Of a stretch of DNA of 64,000 nt, positions 56,287 to 64,000 are shown piece by piece (within the stretch, counting starts at the first letter, position 1; every line of letters starts with the position of its first letter). The position numbers and the translations under genes are program-made. This DNA comes from Acidithiobacillus sp. YTS05 (GTDB lineage Bacteria; Pseudomonadota; Gammaproteobacteria; Acidithiobacillales; Acidithiobacillaceae): positions 62,001 through 126,000 of the forward strand of contig NZ_CP094359.1 of the NCBI RefSeq assembly GCF_024396695.1, written 5' to 3'. The notes below the pieces were generated by a model, which was not told the DNA's origin, searched no databases, and saw only the letters and a list, made by a program, of their open reading frames with translations.

Positions 56287-57297
56287 GTGCAGGAAACTTT
56301 GGCCACACAAATTGCAGCCTATCTTCTCGGGATTATGGGAAGTACGGCGAAAGTTGATCTCACCCGGGAAGAAGAACTTCCTTTCACGCTACAAGAGATC
56401 CTGGATCCTGTAGTGCAACGTATCCAAGTTATGCAGGGAGCGGAAGACAAGGCACACAAGACGGCAGAGTCATTGCGCAATGTCACCGTCCGGGTGGATC
56501 ATTCTGCTGAAGAGATTGAATCGGCCGCCCAGGGTATGTCGATCGCTTCCAAAAACACCGCTACCGTGATTCATAACAATGAACGAATCGTTTTGGCCTT
56601 GCATCAGAAATTGCAGGATATTGGATCCATCCTGCAAGAGATACAACAGATTTCCTATCAAACCAATTTGCTGGCCCTGAACGCAGCAATCGAAGCCGCG
56701 CGAGCCGGAGAACATGGGCGGGGTTTTGCCGTAGTTGCAGATGAGGTCCGGAACCTGTCGAACCGGGTTCGCGCATCTACCGAGGATATTGACGCTGGGA
56801 TTTCTGCCCTACAGGAACAAGGACAGGAAATAGCCAAACATAATCAGGAGCTGCAGGACCATGCGAGTAATGTACTGAGTTTTGTCGAATCCTTGCAGGG
56901 GAAGGCGCACAGCATGCGGATCATGACCACCCTCATGCAATTCGACGCCACGGCAGAGACCCATGGCCACTTTGTTGATGTTGCGTTAATCGAGTCTGAG
57001 AAAGGGGATGCTGCGATAGCAGCGCAAGAGCTGCCCCTGCCCGTAGACTATCATCAATGCCGACTGGGCAAATGGTATGACGGCGCCGGACGGCAGAATT
57101 TTGGACACCTGACCGAATTTGCGCCCCTGGAGAAGCCGCATCGGGAGATTCATGAACTATCCGTTGCTATACTGGAGGCAGCACACCGCGGGGATACCTT
57201 GGCTTTGGGATCACTCCAGATAAAGCTGAGGTCCGCCCGTGAGGCGTTTCTGCAGCAGCTTGCAAAACTGGCAGATGCAATCCGGCTCATTGATTAG
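56287..57297 (+). CDS. Soluble chemoreceptor-like protein with CZB domain
   Basis: The 336-residue protein has no transmembrane helix. The MCP signalling hairpin is clear ([37 protein letters not shown]). The C-terminal CZB zinc-binding domain follows, with [21 protein letters not shown] and [10 protein letters not shown] giving the His/Cys/His/His ligands. CZB domains also regulate c-di-GMP enzymes by zinc. The start is GTG 56287 with AGGAG 10 bp upstream; no ATG fits. No che genes lie nearby. Confidence 0.8.
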   Translation: MQETLATQIAAYLLGIMGSTAKVDLTREEELPFTLQEILDPVVQRIQVMQGAEDKAHKTAESLRNVTVRVDHSAEEIESAAQGMSIASKNTATVIHNNERIVLALHQKLQDIGSILQEIQQISYQTNLLALNAAIEAARAGEHGRGFAVVADEVRNLSNRVRASTEDIDAGISALQEQGQEIAKHNQELQDHASNVLSFVESLQGKAHSMRIMTTLMQFDATAETHGHFVDVALIESEKGDAAIAAQELPLPVDYHQCRLGKWYDGAGRQNFGHLTEFAPLEKPHREIHELSVAILEAAHRGDTLALGSLQIKLRSAREAFLQQLAKLADAIRLID

Positions 57298-57346
57298 GCC
57301 AAAGGCGTTGGAGATCTGAGGTAAGCCTGCGACCACCTCAAGCGTG

Positions 57347-57559
57347 TCAACGAGTCATGCTCGAAAGTAATGGGATGAACGTCTCCTTTCCCCAGCCGTG
57401 GTCAGATGCCACGATGGGGGCCCGCAGCTCGCGTTTCCGATACTGGAAGGCCGCCACTGCTACGCCAGCTTGGACACAAAATGCCCTCTGGCTCAGGCCG
57501 CTGGCCTCTTGATCGTCGATCAGTCTTTGCCAGTTGCTCTGGCTACGTCGCTGGTTCAT
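57347..57559 (-). pseudogene. IS66-type TnpA remnant
   Basis: A 70-codon fragment with the IS66 accessory pattern: SNWQRLIDDQEASGLSQRAF and CVQAGVAVAAFQYRKREL. No TnpB or TnpC follows, so only a remnant remains. Confidence 0.5.
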
Positions 57560-58075
57560 GTCGCGCTCCTGCTCAGTGAATGCAGGAGCAGGTTAAGACG
57601 TCCAAAGAACAGAAAGTACGGTGCGGTTTGAGTGGTTACCGTCTTGGCGGCGTTTTGGCCCGATAGAGAACCGATACCTTACTCCCGTAAACAGTCTCAT
57701 CCCAGTCCATCGCAAATGTTTCGCGTCATGAACTAAGGCAAGAGCCGTATGCGGTAATTCCGCGCGTACGGATCTCTGCGGGGGCAGTGGGTAACTACTG
57801 TCCCTACTGCAACCGATTGGGCCCCGGGCGTCCTGGTTACCAGCGCACCGTCCCGCCCTCGCTGGGGTTCAGAGGGTGCGCACATCTTTCTATGACTCGA
57901 CGATCACACCATACGGCAAAGCACGCTGCTGCACTCCCAGCCTTCGGCTGTCGTTTCGGCGGATGCAACACACCACGTAGCCTGTCTGGGACTGATCGCT
58001 TCGTTCTCCCGGCGAGTAGCGTATGACTCTTCGAGAGGCCCAGCAATGTACGTCATTGCCAGCACCTCTCAGATT
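57560..58075. other. Non-coding stretch with mobile-element debris
   Basis: About 500 bp without a convincing gene. It contains the group II intron domain V-like segment at 57741. The rest (57808-58075) shows only short shadow frames and I recognise nothing in it. Confidence 0.5.
57741..57807 (+). mobile_element. Group II intron 3' remnant (domains V and VI)
   Basis: The segment from 57742, GAGCCGTATGCGG, then TAATT, then CCGCGCGTACGGATC, folds as the domain V hairpin of bacterial group II introns, with the catalytic AGC at 57743-57745. GGGCAGT (57782-57788) / ACTGTCCC (57797-57804) behind it fits domain VI, and the intron would end at TAC 57807. No intron-encoded protein is found upstream, so this is a fragment. 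Confidence 0.6.
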
Positions 58076-58555
58076 TCAACTGGCTTTAGGAATAGACTTC
58101 AGAGCAGAGATGACTGCAGAGTCAATGTGTTGTGCCGTTGCGTTGGCCGGGGTGCTTTGGGCGTATGCGGTGCGTTCAGGGTACACGATGGTTGTGGATC
58201 CATCCTTGCCGTATACTGTTAGATTCAACGGGCAGAGGGAAGCAGATTTCCAGTCACTATTCAGCAACTGACTGAAAAACATTGGGTTGCAAAATACAAA
58301 GGCCTGCACATCGGTAAACTTTCCCTTGTTGAGATGAGGGATATGCAACGCTTTTTCCTTCGCTTCAATTCTCTTCAAAATATCCAGATGCATTACAACC
58401 TTGAAGTGATGTGCAGCTAAGGCTTGGGTCAATTCTGGCGCAACTTGCTTGATTGGTGCATTCACCGTCTCAACGTACAAGTCCGCTCCAACCGCTACAG
58501 GCGCCAGAAGCATCGTGGCCATAGCACCTGTGAAAATTTTTGCAAAGCTTCTCAT
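58076..58555 (-). CDS. Secreted DUF302-like protein
   Basis: The 159-residue protein has a signal peptide (MRSFAKIFTGAMATMLLAPV, cut near VGA) followed by a DUF302-type core: FVFCNPMFFSQLLNSDWKSA, then SLCPLNLTVYGKDG. ATG 58555 has a GGAGA site; the longer open frame upstream is not supported. It is divergent from the porin gene at 58737. Function is unknown. Confidence 0.7.
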   Translation of the reverse strand: MRSFAKIFTGAMATMLLAPVAVGADLYVETVNAPIKQVAPELTQALAAHHFKVVMHLDILKRIEAKEKALHIPHLNKGKFTDVQAFVFCNPMFFSQLLNSDWKSASLCPLNLTVYGKDGSTTIVYPERTAYAQSTPANATAQHIDSAVISALKSIPKAS

Positions 58556-58736
58556 ACACGTCTCCAATAAATAAATCATAATATAATGTATATTTGTTGT
58601 ACCTTGCGGGACACCAACTCCTAACTTCACTGCGCCATTTAGCGCCTCACGAAGGGCAGCAGCGTGGTTTCCAAATGGCACAGATAATGCTTACACGAAT
58701 CGCCAATTTATACAAGCCAAAAAAGAGGAGAACAAA

Positions 58737-60098
58737 ATGATCGCTTCCGTCGCGGCAAAACGTCAGTTTGCTGTGGCTATAGCCGTGAGTTTGGTGGGTA
58801 TGTGTCTGACCACAGCTTCGGCAGCCAATTGGTTTAAGATCCAGGACACCAACACGAAAAATGTGCCGCTGATCTCGGGGTTCATCGAGCCAGACGTTTT
58901 TGCGATGGCTGGGACGCCGGCAGAAATCTATAATCCAGCCTTAAAAAGATATATTGCCGCAGTGCCACATGACAACTTGGTTGGGCCGAATTTTTCACAA
59001 AGTACGACTGGGATCATTCAGCGAGCCCGATTGATGATCCGCGGTTGGATCAATCCCCACATTTCCTACTTCTTTGCTGGAGAGTTCGGAAACAACGGCG
59101 CTACCAATGTTAGGGGGCAGTACACCCCACAACTGCAGGATGGTCGCTTTACTTTCAGCGGCTACATTCCTTGGGTGCGCGTAGAAGCAGGAATAATCCG
59201 CGCGCCAAGTGCGGAGGATGCCATGAATGGGTACATGAGCTACAACTATGTAGTTTTTCCCACGGTCATAAATCAGCTGATGTTGCAGCCGTTTTACGCA
59301 GCAAGGCCTTCATCGCCATATGGTGCAGGCCCAAGTGGGTCCGTGCTCGTACCATCTTCTGAAGCCCTCGGAGTCAATGCATTTCGCTATCCTGGCATTC
59401 AGCTTTTCGACTGGAAGACATGGGGCCACTGGCAGTTTGCTTACGGGGCAATGGTGGGAATGTATGGCAGCGTCTCAGCAGGAAATCTTTCTAATAGCCC
59501 TCTGTACGCAGCCCGACTACAAGGATCATATATCTTTGGAGGACATGGCCCTTTCCGTAGCGACGTCACCGCTTGGGTCTGGTATCAAAATGCACAGCCA
59601 GACTACCTAGGTAAAGCATATACTATGCAAAGAGAGGGAGCCGGGTTCCAGTATCTGCAAGGTTACATGCACCCATGGGGACGACGTCTAAAGTTCGAGT
59701 ACATGCGAGGCAACGGTTGGATCTCAGCGCCTGCTGCTTTTAGTCAAGAACTGGGCTTGCAACCAGCGCTATATAACAACCAGTTGTATACGAACATTAG
59801 CAATACTGCAAACGGGTATTATGTGGAGGGTGGACTCTTTCTCACCAAACGGATTGAGGCGGATGTCCGCTATGACTACTACAACCGACTGCCTAATCTG
59901 GAAGCAGCTGGTCAGGAGAGAATATTTAAGACATGGGCACTAGCTCTACAGTACCACTTCACACCGTTTACCAAACTCATGGCGGGATACTATTTCCGCA
60001 CGCTAAAGGCGCCAGGTGTAGCGCCGAATAGCCCAGGGGCAGCCGTGAGCGCTGCAACCGATAATGAATTTGCCATGCAGGCTATGATTAGTTTTTAA
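58737..60098 (+). CDS. Outer-membrane beta-barrel porin-like protein
   Basis: The 453-residue protein has a signal peptide (AVAIAVSLVGMCLTTASA, cut near ASA|AN) and many alternating aromatic strands, ending in an aromatic residue (AMQAMISF) as outer-membrane barrels do. The body resembles phosphate-selective/OprO-like porins (GIIQRARLMIRGWINPHISY). The substrate is unknown. A gene for a secreted DsrE-like protein follows 18 bp later, likely in the same transcript. Confidence 0.75.
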   Translation: MIASVAAKRQFAVAIAVSLVGMCLTTASAANWFKIQDTNTKNVPLISGFIEPDVFAMAGTPAEIYNPALKRYIAAVPHDNLVGPNFSQSTTGIIQRARLMIRGWINPHISYFFAGEFGNNGATNVRGQYTPQLQDGRFTFSGYIPWVRVEAGIIRAPSAEDAMNGYMSYNYVVFPTVINQLMLQPFYAARPSSPYGAGPSGSVLVPSSEALGVNAFRYPGIQLFDWKTWGHWQFAYGAMVGMYGSVSAGNLSNSPLYAARLQGSYIFGGHGPFRSDVTAWVWYQNAQPDYLGKAYTMQREGAGFQYLQGYMHPWGRRLKFEYMRGNGWISAPAAFSQELGLQPALYNNQLYTNISNTANGYYVEGGLFLTKRIEADVRYDYYNRLPNLEAAGQERIFKTWALALQYHFTPFTKLMAGYYFRTLKAPGVAPNSPGAAVSAATDNEFAMQAMISF

Positions 60099-60116
60099 GG
60101 CGAGGAGGCCAATCCA

Positions 60117-60614
60117 ATGAATCTTATCAAAAAAATGTTCAACAAACTGACACTCGGGATGTTGGTTATTGTCTTCGGAACAACAACAGCTCTGGCTAAT
60201 GTTTCAATGTTGCATGATTTTCATTTTGATCATCCTGCCTTTATTCATGATCACCCATTTGCGAACCGAAAGCTGGTAGTCCAGGTCAGCCAAGACGATC
60301 CAGCACGTTGGAACTTGGTCCTGAACACCAGCCAAAATATTCTAAATTATTTCGGGCAAGAAAAAGTTCAGGTGGTAATAGTTGCATTTGGCCCTGGACT
60401 AAAGTTTTTGTTAGCTAATAGTCCTATGAAGCAGAAAATTTCGGCGTTGAATTCTGAGGGTGTAGAGTTCGATGCTTGTCATAATACCATGCTTCAATTT
60501 AAAAAGAAGCTTGGGCATATGCCAAAGTTGGTTCCTTCTGCGGTTGTTGTTCCGGCTGGAATTGTCAGAATCATGCAATTAGAGAGTCGTGGATTTGACT
60601 ATGTAAAACCTTAA
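60117..60614 (+). CDS. Secreted DsrE-family protein
   Basis: The 165-residue protein has a signal peptide (LGMLVIVFGTTTALA) and then a DsrE-type domain: KLVVQVSQDDPARWNLVLNT, VQVVIVAFGPGLKFLL, and one cysteine in GVEFDACHNTM. Periplasmic DsrE-like proteins occur in sulfur oxidisers. It follows the porin gene closely, suggesting joint work at the cell envelope (inference). Confidence 0.75.
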   Translation: MNLIKKMFNKLTLGMLVIVFGTTTALANVSMLHDFHFDHPAFIHDHPFANRKLVVQVSQDDPARWNLVLNTSQNILNYFGQEKVQVVIVAFGPGLKFLLANSPMKQKISALNSEGVEFDACHNTMLQFKKKLGHMPKLVPSAVVVPAGIVRIMQLESRGFDYVKP

Positions 60615-60895
60615 CCCCTCTTCTGATGGTAGGGAGCGCCTTGGAGAACGTTAATAAAATTATTTTGGCTCAAGCGTAAAACGCAAAAACTGCGCGCAGC
60701 ACATTAATTTGTTGTGCCATGACTTCGGCGTATAACTGAGATTCAGGATCGCATGGGCCACCCTTATGAGGTAAGAGAAGTTTCCACCGGAGTAAAGCGA
60801 TTTTGTTGGTGTCTGAGGTCGCTGAAATCGCAACACAACAAACCTATGAATTGCGCGCAGGCGTCGCATTTTATACTTGAAACTGCCCACAATTG
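60615..60895. other. Intergenic stretch after DsrE-like gene
   Basis: About 280 bp with no convincing gene or clear hairpin. Confidence 0.5.
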
Positions 60896-61445
60896 TTAAT
60901 CTCTATGATGATAGGCGTGGAGCAATGCCTGCAGAAATCGTTGCTCGGCATCATCGACCGCAGCCCAGTCCAGAGCCCCTGCCTGACCCCCGAAAGGGTA
61001 TGGCTCTTGCGCCCTATCTGCCGCAAGCGTCGCGCCACCATCCGCTGATTTACCCGGCTCAGACTTGCCAGACCCTTCCCACTTCCCCATCCGGCGCAGC
61101 CAGTCTCCCGTCGCATCCGTACTGGGCACCCGTGCCAACGGCAGTAAGCGACGTAGAACCGAATCACCGTGGATCATGCGTAGATCTCCCAGCAAGTAGT
61201 CGCCGCCAGCCAACATCTGGAGCAATGGAAAGCTGTGACCAAAGGCGGTGTAGGCATGGCCACTGGCGGGTGTCGGCATTTGCTATTCGAGCCAACACCC
61301 GAGTCACTGCCCCAACGCAAACTCCCCAAAGAGCAAGAGCCCCGAGTGGGCGGTCATGGATTCTTCGGTTGCTGCCACCGGGAATGGACGCACCGTTTGT
61401 GCCACTTCCTTCATCAGCCCCTCCTGCAAGTCCACCCGGTGAGTG
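60896..61445 (-). pseudogene. IS1380-type transposase remnant
   Basis: The minus strand reads TEESMTAHSGLLLFGEFALG, then after a frame break TPASGHAYTAFGHSFPLLQM, LAGGDYLLGDLRMIHGDSVL and DATGDWLRRMGKWEG, the N-terminal pattern of IS1380 transposases. The C-terminal two thirds are missing. It is dead debris near the E2 left end. Confidence 0.65.
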
Positions 61446-61637
61446 AATCTTTCGGACGAGAGCATTATACCGAAAACCCTTGTGGGTTGGGCCTTCCCAA
61501 CAATTTATCGCTACGCCAATCGCGGGAATAGGGCTTCGACTGGCGGGTCTTCACCGCAACGCCTTGCTGTGATTAAACTTATATGGATGCCTCCATTTGA
61601 GCAAGTCGACGTTCGATGTATGACGGTGAGGTCAAAG

Positions 61638-61762
61638 TGCTGCCTTATATCCGGCCTGTTATGCAGGAGGTTCCTGCTGGCCCTGATGAAATCCGCTGAA
61701 AGGGACCTTATCTTTATTGCGTCCTTTTTTGGGACAAGATTGATCCAGGCTCTCCCTTCCCC
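61638..61762 (-). ncRNA. Putative bridge RNA/seekRNA of IS copy E
   Basis: Same segment as in copy B, intact on the minus strand. Limits are approximate. Confidence 0.7.
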
Positions 61763-61844
61763 GGTCTGACCTGTTACGCCATCAATCGTGCCTACCTGCG
61801 CAACTGTGAAACTATAAACATGCTATTCGACTATCGTCCTGTAA

Positions 61845-62876
61845 TCATGCGACGGCTACCGCTATTGGCTTGTAATTCGGGTCATACTGGCGGTTTTTGG
61901 CCAGCAACGCCCAGATCGTTCGAGCCATTTTATTGGCTTGTGCTACGACGACCACATTGTGGGGCCGCCGACAGCGTAATTTGTCGATCCAGGGATTTCG
62001 ATCCCTGGTCTGGCAATTCACCACGGCTCGCGCCCCATGGGCCAATAGGGTTCGGAGATAGGTATCTCCGCGCTTGCTGATACCCAACAGGCGAATCTTC
62101 CCGCCAGTACCGGTCTGCCGTGGAACCAACCCCAAGAACGACGCGAACTCCCGGCCAGAGCGAAAGGACTTCATATCCCCTACTGTAGCCACGATAGCTG
62201 TGGCAGTGAGTAGCCCCACGCCAGGGATCGCCATCAAACGGGCCACCGCTTCCTGGTCCTTTTTCCATAGCCTCAGCCGTTTCTCTATATCGGCTATGTC
62301 TTTGTCGAATTCTGCCAGCCGCTGGATCTGACGCCGGAAGGTCTCTAGTGCCACGGCCGATAGCCTGTCCTCCAACGTCGAGAGAGCATCGGGGATCTCC
62401 TTGAGACCTTTCTCGCGGCCTTGGGGAAGATCTATACCAAATTCATAGAGCAGCCCCCGAATCTCATTCACCTGCATGGTCCGGATCTTGACCAACTGTT
62501 CCCGCATGCGATGCAAGGCCAGAACGGACTGCTGCTCCTCGCTTTTGACGGCGACAAAGCGCATACCAGGACGCTGAACAGTTTCCCAGATCGCCGCTGC
62601 GTCTGCCGCATCGGTCTTGTTGGTCTTGACGAAAGGGCGCACAAACTGCGCCGCGATCAAGCGCACCTCGTGCCCTAGCTTGCCCAGTTCCCGCGCCCAG
62701 TAGTGGGCACTACCACAAGCTTCCATGGCGACAATGCCGGGCTCGCGGTTCACAAAGAACTCGAGCAATTTGCCACGTCGCACTTGCTTGCGATGAATCT
62801 CGCCCGTCTCCCAATCTACCCAGTGCAACTGCATCACCCGTTTTGCCAAATCCAGCCCATAAATTGTATTCTGCAT
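61845..62876 (-). CDS. IS110-family transposase, copy E
   Basis: The 343 residues are identical in translation to copy B, intact, with an AAGGAGG site before ATG 62876. Confidence 0.92.
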   Translation of the reverse strand: MQNTIYGLDLAKRVMQLHWVDWETGEIHRKQVRRGKLLEFFVNREPGIVAMEACGSAHYWARELGKLGHEVRLIAAQFVRPFVKTNKTDAADAAAIWETVQRPGMRFVAVKSEEQQSVLALHRMREQLVKIRTMQVNEIRGLLYEFGIDLPQGREKGLKEIPDALSTLEDRLSAVALETFRRQIQRLAEFDKDIADIEKRLRLWKKDQEAVARLMAIPGVGLLTATAIVATVGDMKSFRSGREFASFLGLVPRQTGTGGKIRLLGISKRGDTYLRTLLAHGARAVVNCQTRDRNPWIDKLRCRRPHNVVVVAQANKMARTIWALLAKNRQYDPNYKPIAVAVA

Positions 62877-63192
62877 CGTGAGTCCTCCTTGACCCATTTG
62901 TGGATGAACTTCCACCTTGGCACTTTGATGCCGTTCGGTTCAAGCGAGGGCTCCCTGCCTACTCGTGGAGCTCCCCGCTGCCGATCCTATAAGGGGAGGC
63001 ATCCATTACATCTTTATTACCTCGTTGCGGGACCTGGCGACGATGCTGATGGGCACCATGATCAAACTATATTTTCGAGGTGGAGTATCGGTGCCTAAAA
63101 AAACAATGTGTTATGATCTATCCATGATCAAACTTATATGGATGCCTCCATTTGAGCAAGTCGACGTTCGATGTATGACGGTGAGGTCAAAG

Positions 63193-63317
63193 TGCTGCCT
63201 TATATCCGGCCTGTTATGCAGGAGGTTCCTGCTGGCCCTGATGAAATCCGCTGAAAGGGACCTTATCTTTATTGCGTCCTTTTTTGGGACAAGATTGATC
63301 CAGGCTCTCCCTTCCCC
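63193..63317 (-). ncRNA. Putative bridge RNA/seekRNA of IS copy F
   Basis: Same segment as in copy B, intact on the minus strand. Limits are approximate. Confidence 0.7.
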
Positions 63318-63399
63318 GGTCTGACCTGTTACGCCATCAATCGTGCCTACCTGCGCAACTGTGAAACTATAAACATGCTATTCGACTATCGTCCTGTAA

Positions 63400-64000
63400 T
63401 CATGCGACGGCTACCGCTATTGGCTTGTAATTCGGGTCATACTGGCGGTTTTTGGCCAGCAACGCCCAGATCGTTCGAGCCATTTTATTGGCTTGTGCTA
63501 CGACGACCACATTGTGGGGCCGCCGACAGCGTAATTTGTCGATCCAGGGATTTCGATCCCTGGTCTGGCAATTCACCACGGCTCGCGCCCCATGGGCCAA
63601 TAGGGTTCGGAGATAGGTATCTCCGCGCTTGCTGATACCCAACAGGCGAATCTTCCCGCCAGTACCGGTCTGCCGTGGAACCAACCCCAAGAACGACGCG
63701 AACTCCCGGCCAGAGCGAAAGGACTTCATATCCCCTACTGTAGCCACGATAGCTGTGGCAGTGAGTAGCCCCACGCCAGGGATCGCCATCAAACGGGCCA
63801 CCGCTTCCTGGTCCTTTTTCCATAGCCTCAGCCGTTTCTCTATATCGGCTATGTCTTTGTCGAATTCTGCCAGCCGCTGGATCTGACGCCGGAAGGTCTC
63901 TAGTGCCACGGCCGATAGCCTGTCCTCCAACGTCGAGAGAGCATCGGGGATCTCCTTGAGACCTTTCTCGCGGCCTTGGGGAAGATCTATACCAAATTCA
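63400..64000 (-). CDS. IS110-family transposase, copy F (5' part outside window)
   Basis: The C-terminal ~200 residues, including the Transposase_20 domain and the catalytic serine region GISKRGD, are visible and identical to the other copies. The N-terminal DEDD part lies beyond the window. Confidence 0.9.
   Translation of the reverse strand, partial: EFGIDLPQGREKGLKEIPDALSTLEDRLSAVALETFRRQIQRLAEFDKDIADIEKRLRLWKKDQEAVARLMAIPGVGLLTATAIVATVGDMKSFRSGREFASFLGLVPRQTGTGGKIRLLGISKRGDTYLRTLLAHGARAVVNCQTRDRNPWIDKLRCRRPHNVVVVAQANKMARTIWALLAKNRQYDPNYKPIAVAVA

Larger units (their letters stand above)
61581..63014 (-). mobile_element. IS110-family (IS1111-type) element, copy E
   Basis: A complete 1434-bp copy in the inner left-end repeat of E2. 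The target, read along the transposase, is GGTAATAAAG/TTTAATCAC. The CTT core is present at both junctions (61578-61580 and 63012-63014). Confidence 0.92.
61566..63135 (-). repeat. Left end of E2: three TnsB-type repeats, two broken by IS
   Basis: The inner repeat GCTGTGATTAAACTT (61566-61580) continues as TATTACC (63015-63021) across copy E. The degenerate repeat CCATGATCAAACTATATT starts at 63056 and is free. The outer repeat CCATGATCAAACTT (63122-63135) is cut by copy F. Spacings of 42 and 66 bp equal those of the E1 left end. Confidence 0.88.
33594..64000 (+). mobile_element. Tn7-like element 2 (E2), with tnsABCDE; left terminus outside window
   Basis: It starts with TGTTCGCAGGCAATAAAG, identical to the E1 right terminus over 18 bp. 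tnsABCDE sit next to this right end and read inward, as in Tn7. Cargo follows. The left end with its TnsB repeats is at 61566-63135 and the terminus should fall just after IS copy F, near 64,584. Four of its six end repeats are broken by IS copies, so E2 itself is probably immobile even though its tns genes look intact. Confidence 0.85.
63136..64000 (-). mobile_element. IS110-family element, copy F (cut by window end)
   Basis: The right (3') part of a further copy, inserted in the outer left-end repeat of E2 at AAACTT. The sequence is the same as in the other copies as far as visible. Its other end should lie at 64,569 if it is full length. Confidence 0.9.

Noticed and set aside
57787..58026. 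Open frames between the intron remnant and the DUF302 gene
   Set aside because: Short, no ribosome-binding site, no recognisable domain on either strand.

Overview
The window looks like a chromosomal segment of an acidophilic, sulfur-oxidising gammaproteobacterium-like organism, most probably Acidithiobacillus. This rests on the ATP synthase–glmU–glmS gene order, which is known there together with Tn7-like insertions behind glmS, and on the persulfide/sulfur genes. The genus is inferred from content, not from a search.

Core (1–7338): the 3' part of the F1Fo ATP synthase operon (atpA partial, atpG, atpD, atpC), a terminator, then glmU and glmS. The glmS 3' end is the classical attTn7 site.

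Two Tn7-like elements sit in tandem directly behind glmS. Element 1 (E1, 7364–33588) starts exactly 25 bp after the glmS stop. It is flanked by the 5-bp repeat CGACA on both sides and has no tns genes. It carries a drug-efflux operon with its LysR regulator, an AIF-like flavoprotein, and a nitrate-respiration and nitrosative-stress island: narGHJI, a NarK-like carrier, DUF302, two hemerythrins, a ferredoxin–DUF1971 fusion, a SLAC1/TehA-type channel (frameshifted), a globin with an iron-sulfur flavin reductase, and a DNR-type regulator with matching FNR-like boxes. Element 2 (E2, 33594 to beyond the window end) carries a complete tnsABCDE set at its right end. Its cargo is c-di-GMP signalling genes (PilZ protein, two GGDEF–EAL proteins), a persulfide dioxygenase/ArsR/MFS/DsrE sulfur operon, a P460-type cytochrome, a CZB-domain chemoreceptor-like protein and an outer-membrane porin/DsrE/DUF302 group, plus remnants of IS66, IS1380 and a group II intron.

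Six copies (A–F) of one 1434-bp IS110/IS1111-type insertion sequence are present. Four (A, B, E, F) lie in TnsB-binding repeats of the two elements and one (outer copy C) in another such repeat. The sixth (D) lies inside copy C, in a segment that mimics the TnsB repeat. All are at the core AATAAAG and all have the same orientation relative to it. The 3' non-coding part of the IS folds on paper into two internal loops, each with two guide segments. One loop matches both halves of the TnsB repeat; the other matches the two joined IS ends. This is the architecture of a bridge RNA/seekRNA, here apparently programmed against the ends of Tn7-like transposons. This IS–Tn7 parasitism, including self-insertion into the guide, is the most interesting content of the window.
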